The position numbers were made by a program, and so were the translations under genes. This document shows positions 1 through 6,212 of a stretch of DNA of 14,081 nucleotides, piece after piece (the first letter of the stretch is position 1; each line of letters starts with the position of its first letter). The stretch comes from PSRF01 sp035457105 (GTDB lineage Bacteria; Acidobacteriota; Blastocatellia; Pyrinomonadales; Pyrinomonadaceae), in the NCBI GenBank assembly GCA_035457105.1, contig DATIBX010000279.1:1-14081 (forward strand), written 5' to 3'. A model generated the notes under the pieces. The model saw only the letters and a program-made list of their open reading frames with translations, had not been told where the DNA came from and made no database searches.

Positions 1-360
1 GGTTTCATCGGACAGATGTTTAAGACTATTGCGAAACACATTGCACCTGCCGGTATGCCTTCACCTGTACTCTGGGGCGACGAGGCTACCGTACGTGAGC
101 GACTAAAGGACGGGATATCCGACTTAAAGCTCACCAAGCAGTTCTATCACTTTAATTACCCGTTTACACCGAGCGAGGTGGTGGAGTTCTATCGACTTAA
201 CTACGGTCCGACGGGACGTGCATTCGCGGCGCTCGAAGGTGCCGGGAAGGACCAACTTCGTGAGGAACTCGTAACGTTGTGGTCTAGCCATAACAAAGCC
301 CCTGACGACACGACGAGTGTGGACGCCGAATATCTTGAGGTGATCGCTACCCACGCCTGA
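1..360 (+). CDS. SAM-dependent methyltransferase, C-terminal part (5' end outside window)
   Basis: The reading frame is open from the first base and ends at TGA 358-360, giving 119 residues. An internal ATG at 16 exists, but the residues before it (GFIGQ) continue the same protein, so the gene is cut by the window edge. The visible part resembles the C-terminal half of class I SAM-dependent methyltransferases of the UbiE/Methyltransf_11 kind, with the run PSPVLWGDEATVRERL followed by an aromatic stretch (FYHFNYPFTPSEVVEFYR) and an acidic/aliphatic tail. The SAM-binding glycine motif would lie upstream and cannot be seen, so substrate and activity cannot be judged. Family assignment rests on recalled similarity of the C-terminal motif and is moderately sure. 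Confidence 0.7.
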   Translation, partial: GFIGQMFKTIAKHIAPAGMPSPVLWGDEATVRERLKDGISDLKLTKQFYHFNYPFTPSEVVEFYRLNYGPTGRAFAALEGAGKDQLREELVTLWSSHNKAPDDTTSVDAEYLEVIATHA

Positions 361-382
361 AGAAATCTAAGGCCGATTTCCT

Positions 383-410
383 TTGGAGTGCGCCGGCCCG
401 GCGGCGCTTT
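383..410 (+). repeat. REP-like hairpin element, left copy
   Basis: A 28-base GC-rich unit beginning TTGGAGTGCG and ending GGCGCTTT. It contains a perfect 6-bp stem, GCGCCG (390-395) with CGGCGC (402-407). It matches the reverse complement of 485-512 at 25 of 28 positions. Two of the three differences fall on opposite sides of the stem and preserve base pairing. Short palindromes bounded by a GGAGTGCGGCGG-type head are typical of REP elements dispersed by RAYT (TnpA-REP) transposases. No RAYT gene is in the window. Confidence 0.65.
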
Positions 411-484
411 TTGCGCAACCCCATATTCTGCACAACCCGATAAAATACGAATCATTCCCGACACAGTTAGGGACGCGGAATAAC

Positions 485-512
485 AAAGCGGCGCTGGGCC
501 GCCGCACTCCAA
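485..512 (-). repeat. REP-like hairpin element, right copy (inverted)
   Basis: Inverted partner of 383-410, 74 bases downstream. Its own perfect 6-bp stem is GCGGCG (488-493) with CGCCGC (500-505). Together the two copies have the arrangement of a REPIN, two REPs in inverted orientation separated by a short unique spacer. The whole could also fold as a long cruciform or act as a transcription stop after the methyltransferase gene. Confidence 0.65.
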
Positions 513-592
513 GGTCATCCAACATCCCTCCAAAACCCTCCAGAAGTAGTTCTTGTTTTTCTGTGTCTGAATCCATTGGAATCCGGCTTTTT

Positions 593-622
593 TTGGGTGT
601 AGCTCAAAGCGCACAGTAGAAT
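593..622 (+). promoter_or_regulatory. Possible promoter of the SYLF gene
   Basis: A TAGAAT -10-like hexamer at 617-622 (5 of 6 to consensus) stands 18 bases after a weak TTGGGT at 593-598. The predicted transcript would start near 629, about 80 bases before the ATG. The -35 match is poor. The idea is helped only by the same TAGAATTAA string occurring at 2181-2189 in front of another gene. Confidence 0.25.
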
Positions 623-709
623 TAACGAAACAAGAATTCACCAACGTTGTGCCTTCTATTTGGTAAATGATCGGCAGATGCCGGAATTGCAAGAGCGTAA
701 GGAGGAACT

Positions 710-1480
710 ATGGGTAAAAAGCTTATCTCGATCTGGATTGCGTTGATCTGTTTCGGAGTCGTCTCGGTTGTGACCATTAGCTCGCAGACTAAGAAGAGCT
801 CGAAGGCGAAAGCAGCGGCGGCCCCGACTCCTACTCCAGAGCCACCTTTTCGAGGTTCAAACACAAAGGAGGGGCAGAGTCAGGCAAACAAGGCTTCTAA
901 AGTTGTAGGCGAGATCATGGGAGCTCCTGACAAAGGAATACCAAGAGACTTATTGGATAAGGCAGAGTGTGTCCTGGTGTTTCCCGCAGTGGTTAAAGCT
1001 GGATTCATTGTTGGCGGTCAAGGCGGTAGAGGGGTGGCAAGTTGCCGGCTCTCTTCGGGCTGGTCCGCACCAGCGTTCTTTGAAATAAAAGGCGGCAGTG
1101 TCGGCTTACAGATAGGAGGTGCCTCTACTGACTTTGTCCTGCTGGTCATGAATGAAAAAGGAATGAAGAGTTTGCTTTCGGACAAGTTTGAGCTTGGCGG
1201 AGAAGCTTCGGTAGCCGCAGGACCGGTTGGCAGATCCGCCAGTGGTACCACCGACGCCAAATTGGATGCGGAAATCTTATCTTACTCGCGTAGTAAAGGA
1301 CTGTTTGGCGGACTCGCGCTGAAAGGTTCAGTGATATCACCGGAGAAGAGCGACATGGAGGGAACGTATGGTAAAGGTGTCACCGTCGAGACAATTCTGG
1401 CGGCGAACCACAACCGCGCCCCGGCGGAAGTTCAGGTCTTTCCGCGTAGCCTGGGCCAATATTCTGCCAGGACCAATTAG
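710..1480 (+). CDS. Secreted SYLF-domain (Ysc84-like) lipid-binding protein
   Basis: The 256-residue product starts with a basic N-terminus and a hydrophobic segment (about residues 5-25), then a Lys/Ala/Pro/Thr-rich linker (about 26-48) that looks like a flexible periplasmic spacer. No proper lipobox is seen, so export by a normal signal peptide or anchoring by the uncleaved segment are both possible. The rest (about 55-245) fits the SYLF/Ysc84 domain: AECVLVFPAVVKAGFIVGGQ, GGRGVASCR, W-S-A-P-A-F, glycine-rich strands and the late Y-G-K-G segment. In eukaryotes the domain binds phosphoinositides. The bacterial role is not established, though an envelope lipid-binding role is commonly assumed. 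AAGGAGG at 699-705 is four bases before the ATG and sets the start. Its stop overlaps the stop of the convergent regulator by four bases. Confidence 0.85.
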   Translation: MGKKLISIWIALICFGVVSVVTISSQTKKSSKAKAAAAPTPTPEPPFRGSNTKEGQSQANKASKVVGEIMGAPDKGIPRDLLDKAECVLVFPAVVKAGFIVGGQGGRGVASCRLSSGWSAPAFFEIKGGSVGLQIGGASTDFVLLVMNEKGMKSLLSDKFELGGEASVAAGPVGRSASGTTDAKLDAEILSYSRSKGLFGGLALKGSVISPEKSDMEGTYGKGVTVETILAANHNRAPAEVQVFPRSLGQYSARTN

Positions 1481-2115
1481 TTTTGAGTTCTAGTAATTTC
1501 GAAACGGCACCGAAGTGGACCATTGCGATCGCACTTTTCTTCGACTTGCGTACCAATGATCTCCGTCAGTAGAGCCTCAGCCAAGCCGCATACTTCAGGA
1601 TGCTGCGCAACGACTGCGGCGAGCGGGCAACTCTCGCTTACGATTACGGTTCGATCTGGACCAATCTCGACTCTTGGAGCGCCTCCGAGCGCTTCAAGGG
1701 TGGAAAGCGCCTTCTCTAAACCATCAGTTGACTTTGCCCCTCGCGGCTTCGCCTGGGCAGTTGCGAGTGAGTGCGCGACTTGTTTTAGCACTGCATCAAG
1801 TGTTCTTGCGTCCAGCTTATTTTTCAGAGCCGTGATCAACTCATTCAACAGTACGTCATAAGCTTTTGGAAAAAGATGTTCGGCCTCGTCCGTCAACTCG
1901 TAAGCGAAGTGCGGCTTACGCGTGCCGGGTTGTGTGCCACTTTGTTTGATCAGCCCATCGCGCTCAAGTGAGAGCAAATGGGCACGGACGGCGTTATCGG
2001 TGAGAGTTAGTTCTGCCGAGAGGTCGTTGACAGTTTTCGCCGAACCTCTCAAAAGCGTCACAATTCTACCGCGCGTACTTTCAAAAAACCGCTTGTCCAG
2101 TTTGGTCTGCTTCAT
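1477..2115 (-). CDS. Winged-helix transcriptional regulator with SufR-like cysteine set
   Basis: The 212-residue protein has an N-terminal winged helix-turn-helix (about residues 8-85; the HTH reads TVNDLSAELTLTDNAVRAHL and the wing follows RDGLIKQSG), a helical middle, and a C-terminal domain with four cysteines: C163, C176, C195 and C203. The C-x12-C spacing followed by a cysteine 26 residues later recalls the [4Fe-4S]-ligating set of SufR, the iron-sulfur repressor of suf operons. No suf gene lies in this window, so the name SufR is not given. If a cluster is bound, the protein would sense iron, oxygen or NO. It is divergent from the DoxX-like gene, and a perfect inverted repeat lies between them, so it probably controls both. 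The start at 2115 is favoured because the DNA-binding domain begins only about eight residues later. Confidence 0.8.
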   Translation of the reverse strand: MKQTKLDKRFFESTRGRIVTLLRGSAKTVNDLSAELTLTDNAVRAHLLSLERDGLIKQSGTQPGTRKPHFAYELTDEAEHLFPKAYDVLLNELITALKNKLDARTLDAVLKQVAHSLATAQAKPRGAKSTDGLEKALSTLEALGGAPRVEIGPDRTVIVSESCPLAAVVAQHPEVCGLAEALLTEIIGTQVEEKCDRNGPLRCRFEITRTQN

Positions 2116-2126
2116 CTTGTACCCTG

Positions 2127-2155
2127 ATTATCACACGTTTTCTACATAAAGACAA
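2127..2155 (-). promoter_or_regulatory. Predicted promoter of the SufR-like regulator
   Basis: Read on the minus strand: TTGTCT (2155-2150), a 17-base spacer, and GATAAT (2132-2127) preceded by TGT, which gives an extended -10. The expected transcript begins only a few bases before the ATG at 2115, so the leader would be very short or absent. The -35 box touches the inverted repeat at 2154-2181. Confidence 0.45.
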
Positions 2156-2181
2156 TAAGTCAAAGAAAAGCTTGACTTATT
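2154..2181. promoter_or_regulatory. Perfect 10-bp inverted repeat, likely operator of the divergent pair
   Basis: aataagtcaa (2154-2163) and ttgacttatt (2172-2181) are exact reverse complements separated by eight bases. The element lies in the 119-base gap between the regulator and the DoxX-like gene. It touches the predicted -35 of the regulator and the first base of a TAGAAT -10 for the DoxX-like gene. Such placement is typical of a site bound by a dimeric regulator encoded next door. That the neighbouring protein is the one that binds is inference. Confidence 0.6.
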
Positions 2182-2186
2182 AGAAT
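2181..2186 (+). promoter_or_regulatory. Possible -10 box for the DoxX-like gene
   Basis: TAGAAT matches the -10 consensus at five of six positions. Transcription would start near 2193, about 40 bases before the ATG at 2235. No good -35 stands at 16-18 bases; the position is filled by the inverted repeat, as expected if an activator or repressor acts here. Confidence 0.3.
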
Positions 2187-2234
2187 TAAGGAGTAAGCTG
2201 GCGGCAAATCAATTCAGTATAGGAGGAGAAAACG

Positions 2235-2657
2235 ATGCAGCAGGTACTTCATGAAGCGGCCCTTGGTCGCGAACTCGATGACAGCGCTGTCACCCGTCAC
2301 GCACGGGAGGCCTATCAGATTTTGAGAATTGGGTTCACCGCCGCACCAATTATTGCCGGCATTGACAAGTTCACCCATCTGCTGGTGAATTGGGATCAAT
2401 ATCTTCCGTCGTTTGTGAATCGCATGGTTGGCGGGCATGGTCATGAACTTATGCTTGTCGCCGGAGCGATCGAGATCGTGGCTGGCTTGGGGGTCTTCTT
2501 CAAACCAAAGATATTCGCTTATGTGGTCTCTGCGTGGCTCGTACTTATCATTGCTAACTTGCTAATGATACCGGGGTATTTCGATGTGGCCTTACGTGAC
2601 CTGGGATTAGCATTAGGTGCCCTGGCACTGGCTCGACTTAGTCAAACATTTGATTAA
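2235..2657 (+). CDS. DoxX-like four-helix membrane protein
   Basis: The 140-residue protein has a hydrophilic N-terminus (1-26) and about four hydrophobic segments, near residues 28-46, 72-89, 92-113 and 117-136. This fits the size and topology of the DoxX/DoxD-like superfamily. The run RIGFTAAPIIAGIDKF and the later MLVAGAIEIVAGLGVFF with an acidic residue in the second helix are typical of the group. Members are associated with redox or thiosulfate-linked electron transfer in some organisms, but for most the function is unknown and none is claimed here. A strong AGGAGGA at 2221-2227, seven bases before the ATG, sets the start. It is divergent from the SufR-like regulator and is followed after 19 bases by ribA, so the two probably share a transcript. 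Confidence 0.7.
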   Translation: MQQVLHEAALGRELDDSAVTRHAREAYQILRIGFTAAPIIAGIDKFTHLLVNWDQYLPSFVNRMVGGHGHELMLVAGAIEIVAGLGVFFKPKIFAYVVSAWLVLIIANLLMIPGYFDVALRDLGLALGALALARLSQTFD

Positions 2658-2676
2658 TCCGATAGACACAACAACT

Positions 2677-3342
2677 ATGAGTCAAGCACTGAGGATCAGC
2701 AGTCACACGCCGTCGTCAGAGGATTGCGACGACGACGCGGCTTTTAATAGGGATACGCCGACGGTCGAACGAGTGGATGTGGCCCGGTTACCAACCGACT
2801 TGGGAGATTTCCAAATCGTAGGTTATCGATCACTCATCTCTTCGGAAGAGTTTGTGGCGCTGACTAAAGGAAAATTGAATGGCGCTCGAGCAACTCTGGT
2901 GCGGTTACACTCTCAATGTTTGACCGGAGATGTCTTTGGGTCGTTGAGATGCGATTGTGGTCCACAACTAGGTCGTGCATTGGAGCTGATCGCGCAGGAG
3001 GGAACTGGCGCCATCGTGTATCAGCAGCAGGAAGGTCGCGGCATCGGCATCATTAACAAGATCCGTGCTTATGCTTTGCAAGACAGAGGCGCAGATACAA
3101 TCGAAGCTAATGAACGATTAGGCTTGCCGGTGGATTTGCGTTGTTACGTACAGTGTGGCGAAATCTTGTGGGATCTGGGGTTGAGACGAGTCAGAGTGAT
3201 GTCGAATAATCCCAAGAAACTGAAGGGCCTGGAATTGGCGGGCCTTGAAATCGTCGAGCGTGTCCCTCTGATCGTGCCAGTGAAGGGCGCCGCCATGAGT
3301 TATCTCCGAACAAAACAAGAAAAGATGGGCCACCTTTTGTAG
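2677..3342 (+). CDS. ribA: GTP cyclohydrolase II
   Basis: The product opens GTP to 2,5-diamino-6-ribosylamino-4-pyrimidinone 5'-phosphate, formate and pyrophosphate, the first step of riboflavin and flavin synthesis in the cytosol. The catalytic zinc site is clear: C81-x10-C92-x-C94 in HSQCLTGDVFGSLRCDCG. The nucleotide-binding run QQEGRGIGIINKIRAYALQD (117-136) and SNNPKKLKGLELAGL (176-190) follow. The protein is 221 residues from this ATG, about 25 longer than the E. coli enzyme because of a polar N-terminal extension, and it is not fused to a RibB (DHBP synthase) domain. The ATG at 2677 is preferred, though no clear Shine-Dalgarno is present. An in-frame GTG at 2617 would overlap the DoxX-like gene by 41 bases and add 20 residues. 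A stand-alone RibA beside a redox-type regulator suggests flavin supply tied to that regulon. Confidence 0.93.
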   Translation: MSQALRISSHTPSSEDCDDDAAFNRDTPTVERVDVARLPTDLGDFQIVGYRSLISSEEFVALTKGKLNGARATLVRLHSQCLTGDVFGSLRCDCGPQLGRALELIAQEGTGAIVYQQQEGRGIGIINKIRAYALQDRGADTIEANERLGLPVDLRCYVQCGEILWDLGLRRVRVMSNNPKKLKGLELAGLEIVERVPLIVPVKGAAMSYLRTKQEKMGHLL

Positions 3343-3372
3343 AAGGGGCGGCACTCCGTGGCTGCCCCTTCT
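3341..3372. terminator. Hairpin between convergent ribA and alcohol dehydrogenase genes
   Basis: agaaggggcggc (3341-3352) pairs with gctgccccttct (3361-3372), a 12-bp stem with one G-U pair and an eight-base loop. It overlaps the ribA stop codon and lies 30 bases beyond the end of the convergent minus-strand gene, so it can serve both. The run of T after the stem is short and broken, so it may be a weak intrinsic or factor-assisted terminator. Confidence 0.55.
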
Positions 3373-3401
3373 TCCAAACGAGATAGTTCGTGTCAGTGTG
3401 A

Positions 3402-4463
3402 TTAAGGCTTGATAGCTACTTTAATAACACCGTCCATACGTTCGCTGAACAGATCGTAAGCATCGCCAATCCGGTCAAGCGAATAAGTGTGAGTAAGGAG
3501 GGGAGTCAAATCAACGCGCTTGTTGCGCACGACTTCCATTAACCGTCGCATCCGTTCTTTACCACCCGGACACAACGTAGTAACTATCCGGTAATCACCG
3601 ATGCCGGCGCCGAAAGCGTCGTAGGGAATTTCGAGCTTTCCGGAGTAGACACCTAGACTTGAGAGTGTGCCCGCGGGCCTCAAACTCTTGAGGGCACGCT
3701 CAAAGGTCTGTGGGGTTCCTAACGCCTCAATGGCGACGTCGGCGCCGCCGCCGGTTATGCGTTTGATTTCAGCATTCACGTCTACATAGCGATAATCAAG
3801 CGTGATGTCGGCTCCCATACGCCGCGACATCGCCAGTCGGTTTTCATCGCCATCGACACCGATTATCAACGAGGCGCCCAGTAATCTTGCACCGGCGGTC
3901 GCGCAAAGCCCGATTGGTCCTTGTGCGAAGATCACAACTGAATCTCCAATTTTGATACCAGCAGATTCAGCGCCACCGAACCCTGTGGACGCAATATCCG
4001 CTAGGAGTACTACTTGTTCGTCGGTAAGATCGTTAGGAATTTTTGCCAGGTTTGCTTGAGCGAAAGGGACTTTGAGGTACTCGGCTTGAGCACCGTTTAT
4101 AGTATTGCCGAACCTCCAACCACCGAGCGTTTCATATCCATCTCCGTGTCCGCATTGCGATGAATGTCCGGACAAGCAACCCCGACATTGGCCGCATGGC
4201 GTGATCGCACCGACGAGGACTCGATCTCCAATCTCATATCCAGTTACTCCCGCGCCCAGTTCGGTAATCACCCCAACTGGTTCGTGTCCCACCACAAGTC
4301 CGGGCTTGACTGGATACTCTCCCCGCACGATGTGCAGGTCTGTCCCGCAGATAGTGGTCAGGGTCACGCGTATTACAGCGTCACCCACCTCTGCACGAGG
4401 TATAGGTACTTCTTCTACGCGGATGTTGTTCTTACCGTGAAAAACGTTTGCTTTCATTTTCAT
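3402..4463 (-). CDS. Zinc-dependent medium-chain alcohol dehydrogenase
   Basis: The 353-residue enzyme is a medium-chain dehydrogenase/reductase. Catalytic zinc ligands are C39 (TTICGTDLH), H60-E61 (GHEPVG) and D156 (LLADIASTGF); the Asp ligand is as in secondary alcohol dehydrogenases of the Clostridium/Thermoanaerobacter type. It also keeps the structural-zinc cysteines C90, C93, C96 and C104. The Rossmann motif AQGPIG (180-185) is followed by IIGVDGDENR, where the Asp after the second strand suggests NAD rather than NADP. Substrate cannot be read from sequence. It is the last gene of the stress-protein operon, 38 bases after the flavoprotein stop. The start at 4463 is chosen because GGGGG stands five bases before it; the ATG two codons later (4457) is also possible. 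The longer upstream frame would overlap the flavoprotein gene and has no homology. Confidence 0.88.
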   Translation of the reverse strand: MKMKANVFHGKNNIRVEEVPIPRAEVGDAVIRVTLTTICGTDLHIVRGEYPVKPGLVVGHEPVGVITELGAGVTGYEIGDRVLVGAITPCGQCRGCLSGHSSQCGHGDGYETLGGWRFGNTINGAQAEYLKVPFAQANLAKIPNDLTDEQVVLLADIASTGFGGAESAGIKIGDSVVIFAQGPIGLCATAGARLLGASLIIGVDGDENRLAMSRRMGADITLDYRYVDVNAEIKRITGGGADVAIEALGTPQTFERALKSLRPAGTLSSLGVYSGKLEIPYDAFGAGIGDYRIVTTLCPGGKERMRRLMEVVRNKRVDLTPLLTHTYSLDRIGDAYDLFSERMDGVIKVAIKP

Positions 4464-4501
4464 AACTTCCCCCTTTTCAAAAACGGAGGAGACACTTGCG
4501 G

Positions 4502-5629
4502 TTAGAAATGACTGTGCTCCCAGTATTTCTCCTGGGCCCACTTGGCCCACCTCCAGAACCGATTGTGTTGTACCGTTGTTTCGTTGTGGTCCCACCAGTC
4601 TTTCTGGAAATAAAGGCCGCCGTCGGAACCTTCATCAATCACCACTTTCACTTCATGAAGGTAACGCTCCAGTGAAGAGGTTCCTTCAATTTCAGCCACC
4701 AGGTTTTCAGCAGCCACTGATGCTTGCCGGACGGCCAGGTGAGCGAGTTTTGGTCCCTCAAGGTTCACGCAGTCACCGATCGCGTAGACCCGATCGATTC
4801 CCGAAGCTCTCATAGTTGAGCTCACCTTGATATAGCCTTCTTCATCGGTGACGCCGAGTAACGCTGCCGCGGACGCGCCCTCGAACGGCGGTAGCAGCAT
4901 TAAGAGTTCATGGTCAATGGAGTGGCCCGTGTCTGTTACTGCAAATTTCTCCGTTATTTCGTTTATCGAAAAATTGGGCAGGTACTCGATGTTGTGACGA
5001 GCAAGGGCTCGATTAATAGTCAAGGTTACTTTAGGGTCATTGAAGATCAGGCCCGAGGGGTCAGGACTGACCACAGTAATTCTCGACTGCTGTCGAACTC
5101 CCAGTTTTTCGAAGAGTTTGGCCAACGCGAAAGCCGTCTCAAAAACGGGGACCGGCAATCTCGCGCCTTTGCACTCGCCGATTACAGCGTGGCCGCCGCG
5201 AAATGCGTTGGCCGCTCGTCCAAATTGAATTGCTTTATCGACATTCAGAAGATGATGAGCATGCTCGTAGAATCCGGTGACCTTTTCGGTTGCGAGCCGT
5301 CGACCAAGCGCGAAGATTAAGTAATCGTAAGGCAGTTGGCCCTCGATGTCTCCATGGGCGATTACAACCTTTTGCTCATCGGGATTGATACGAGCGACCT
5401 CGGCCTCAATGAAGTTCACTCGGCGATCCAACAGAGCATTTCGCAGATCGAACGAGACGTCCTCAGGCTCGTATTTGCCAAAGGCTACTTTCACCAGCGC
5501 GGGATAGAAGACGAATCTTCGGCTGCGCGAGACTAGCGTGACCTGATGGTTGCCGCCGAGTGTTTGTGCTAAACGTTCGGCCGCGACCAGGCCACCGAAC
5601 CCCCCTCCAAGTACTAGCACCTTGGCCAT
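4502..5629 (-). CDS. FAD-dependent pyridine nucleotide-disulfide-type oxidoreductase (SQR/NDH-2-like)
   Basis: The 375-residue flavoprotein begins with a classical FAD-binding fold (VLVLGGGFGGLVAAERL, residues 4-20). It continues with the F-x-Y-P-A-L segment seen in sulfide:quinone reductases (40-45), an ALGR motif near 107-110, and the second FAD motif AIGDC (283-287). The C-terminal tail is rich in tryptophan (WW at 345-346, then W359, W361, W364, W370) and is probably a membrane-surface anchor, as in monotopic quinone reductases. Only two cysteines occur, C153 and C287. Neither sits where the redox pair of sulfide:quinone reductase is expected (GARL replaces GASC), so sulfide oxidation is doubtful and an NDH-2-like electron transfer to quinone is as likely. 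The start at 5629 is seven bases after the stress-protein stop, indicating coupled translation. The longer frame to 5683 would overlap the upstream gene. Confidence 0.78.
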   Translation of the reverse strand: MAKVLVLGGGFGGLVAAERLAQTLGGNHQVTLVSRSRRFVFYPALVKVAFGKYEPEDVSFDLRNALLDRRVNFIEAEVARINPDEQKVVIAHGDIEGQLPYDYLIFALGRRLATEKVTGFYEHAHHLLNVDKAIQFGRAANAFRGGHAVIGECKGARLPVPVFETAFALAKLFEKLGVRQQSRITVVSPDPSGLIFNDPKVTLTINRALARHNIEYLPNFSINEITEKFAVTDTGHSIDHELLMLLPPFEGASAAALLGVTDEEGYIKVSSTMRASGIDRVYAIGDCVNLEGPKLAHLAVRQASVAAENLVAEIEGTSSLERYLHEVKVVIDEGSDGGLYFQKDWWDHNETTVQHNRFWRWAKWAQEKYWEHSHF

Positions 5630-5636
5630 TAGTTGG

Positions 5637-6128
5637 TTACACCGCCTTCTGAACGGACTCTTGGGTTTTTGGTGCCTCAACAAGCTTGGGCAACCGAACT
5701 ACTTCGACGGAGCATTTAGCGTGAGATACGACCGCCTGCGAAACAGATCCCATAAGGAACCGCTCCCAGGCTCGATAGCCATGTGACCCGACTACGATTA
5801 AGTCGGCTTTCCAATCTTTTGCTTCATCAAGAATCACTGCGCGCGGCGAGCCCGGAATGACCTGACCCTCAATTGTCACTTCGGGTAGTCGGGGACGAAG
5901 GGTCTGGACGGCATTCTTAACGATCTCAGTTGCCTGTTTTTTGATGGTGCGATCGAGCTCATCGAAATGCTCCGGTGGCAGGAGCCAACCTTCAGGCGTT
6001 GCCGGCACAGGGATTTCGTAGCTATTGAGCACTCGAATTTGCGAACCCGCTGGCCAGGGACGGCGGGACACTTCTTCAATTGCCTGCAAACTACAGGGCG
6101 AACCGTCAACTGCTAACAAAATTTTCAT
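5637..6128 (-). CDS. Universal stress protein (UspA family, ATP-binding type)
   Basis: The 163-residue protein has the Usp fold: MKILLAVDGSPCS at the start and the nucleotide-binding signature G114-x2-G117-x9-G127-S128, which marks the ATP-binding class. Usp proteins are cytosolic and accumulate in growth arrest, oxygen limitation and other stress; a partner cannot be named from sequence. It is the first gene of a three-gene operon with the FAD oxidoreductase and alcohol dehydrogenase, preceded by a 205-base gap holding a palindrome and a promoter-like sequence. The start is decided by the ribosome binding site: AGGAGG at 6141-6136 is seven bases from ATG 6128 but only one base from the alternative ATG at 6134, so the shorter form is preferred. 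Confidence 0.92.
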   Translation of the reverse strand: MKILLAVDGSPCSLQAIEEVSRRPWPAGSQIRVLNSYEIPVPATPEGWLLPPEHFDELDRTIKKQATEIVKNAVQTLRPRLPEVTIEGQVIPGSPRAVILDEAKDWKADLIVVGSHGYRAWERFLMGSVSQAVVSHAKCSVEVVRLPKLVEAPKTQESVQKAV

Positions 6129-6190
6129 GGACATACCTCCTTTGCCAATCAGTAATCTGAGCAGGAAATGATTGGCAGCTAACTAACATC

Positions 6191-6206
6191 AAGTTGTGCA
6201 CAACTT
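6191..6206. promoter_or_regulatory. Perfect 16-bp palindrome upstream of the stress operon, candidate operator
   Basis: aagttgtgcacaactt reads the same on both strands. It lies 63-78 bases upstream of the Usp start and overlaps the end of a promoter-like -10 sequence (6204-6209, minus strand), so it would cover the transcription start. An exact 16-bp palindrome at a given place has a chance of about 1 in 65,536. The binding protein is unknown. Confidence 0.5.
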
Positions 6207-6212
6207 ATACCA
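6204..6212 (-). promoter_or_regulatory. Extended -10 promoter element for the Usp operon
   Basis: Read on the minus strand, TGGTATAAG is an extended -10 box (TG-n-TATAAG, five of six in the hexamer). No good -35 is seen 17 bases upstream, which extended -10 promoters tolerate. Transcription would start near 6197, inside the palindrome, leaving a leader of about 70 bases. Confidence 0.4.

Larger units (their letters stand above)
361..709. other. 349-base intergenic region with a REP-like inverted pair
   Basis: No convincing gene is present; open frames on both strands are low-complexity shadows running into neighbouring genes. The left half contains two inverted copies of a 28-base GC-rich element (383-410 and 485-512). 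Between them are two similar short direct units, tgcgcaacccc at 412-422 and tgcacaacccg at 429-439. The right half contains a possible promoter near 593-622 and the Shine-Dalgarno sequence of the SYLF gene at 699-705. Confidence 0.6.

Noticed and set aside
201..692. 163-codon minus-strand open frame across the methyltransferase end and the intergenic region
   Set aside because: It spans both REP-like hairpins and the antisense of a real gene, has no ribosome binding site and no recognisable domain.
2617..2676. Earlier GTG start of ribA
   Set aside because: It would overlap the DoxX-like gene by 41 bases and add residues not found in the family; not fully excluded because the ATG at 2677 also lacks a clear Shine-Dalgarno.
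3347..3370. Third copy of the REP-like element at the ribA hairpin
   Set aside because: Only a short gcactcc core is shared; the stem sequence is different and is better explained as a terminator.
3391..3402. TGTGA half-site between ribA and the alcohol dehydrogenase
   Set aside because: No TCACA partner at six bases, and it lies downstream of both convergent genes.
4464..4595. 44-codon upstream extension of the alcohol dehydrogenase
   Set aside because: It overlaps the end of the flavoprotein gene and shows no dehydrogenase similarity; the normal N-terminus MKMKANVFHG begins at 4463.
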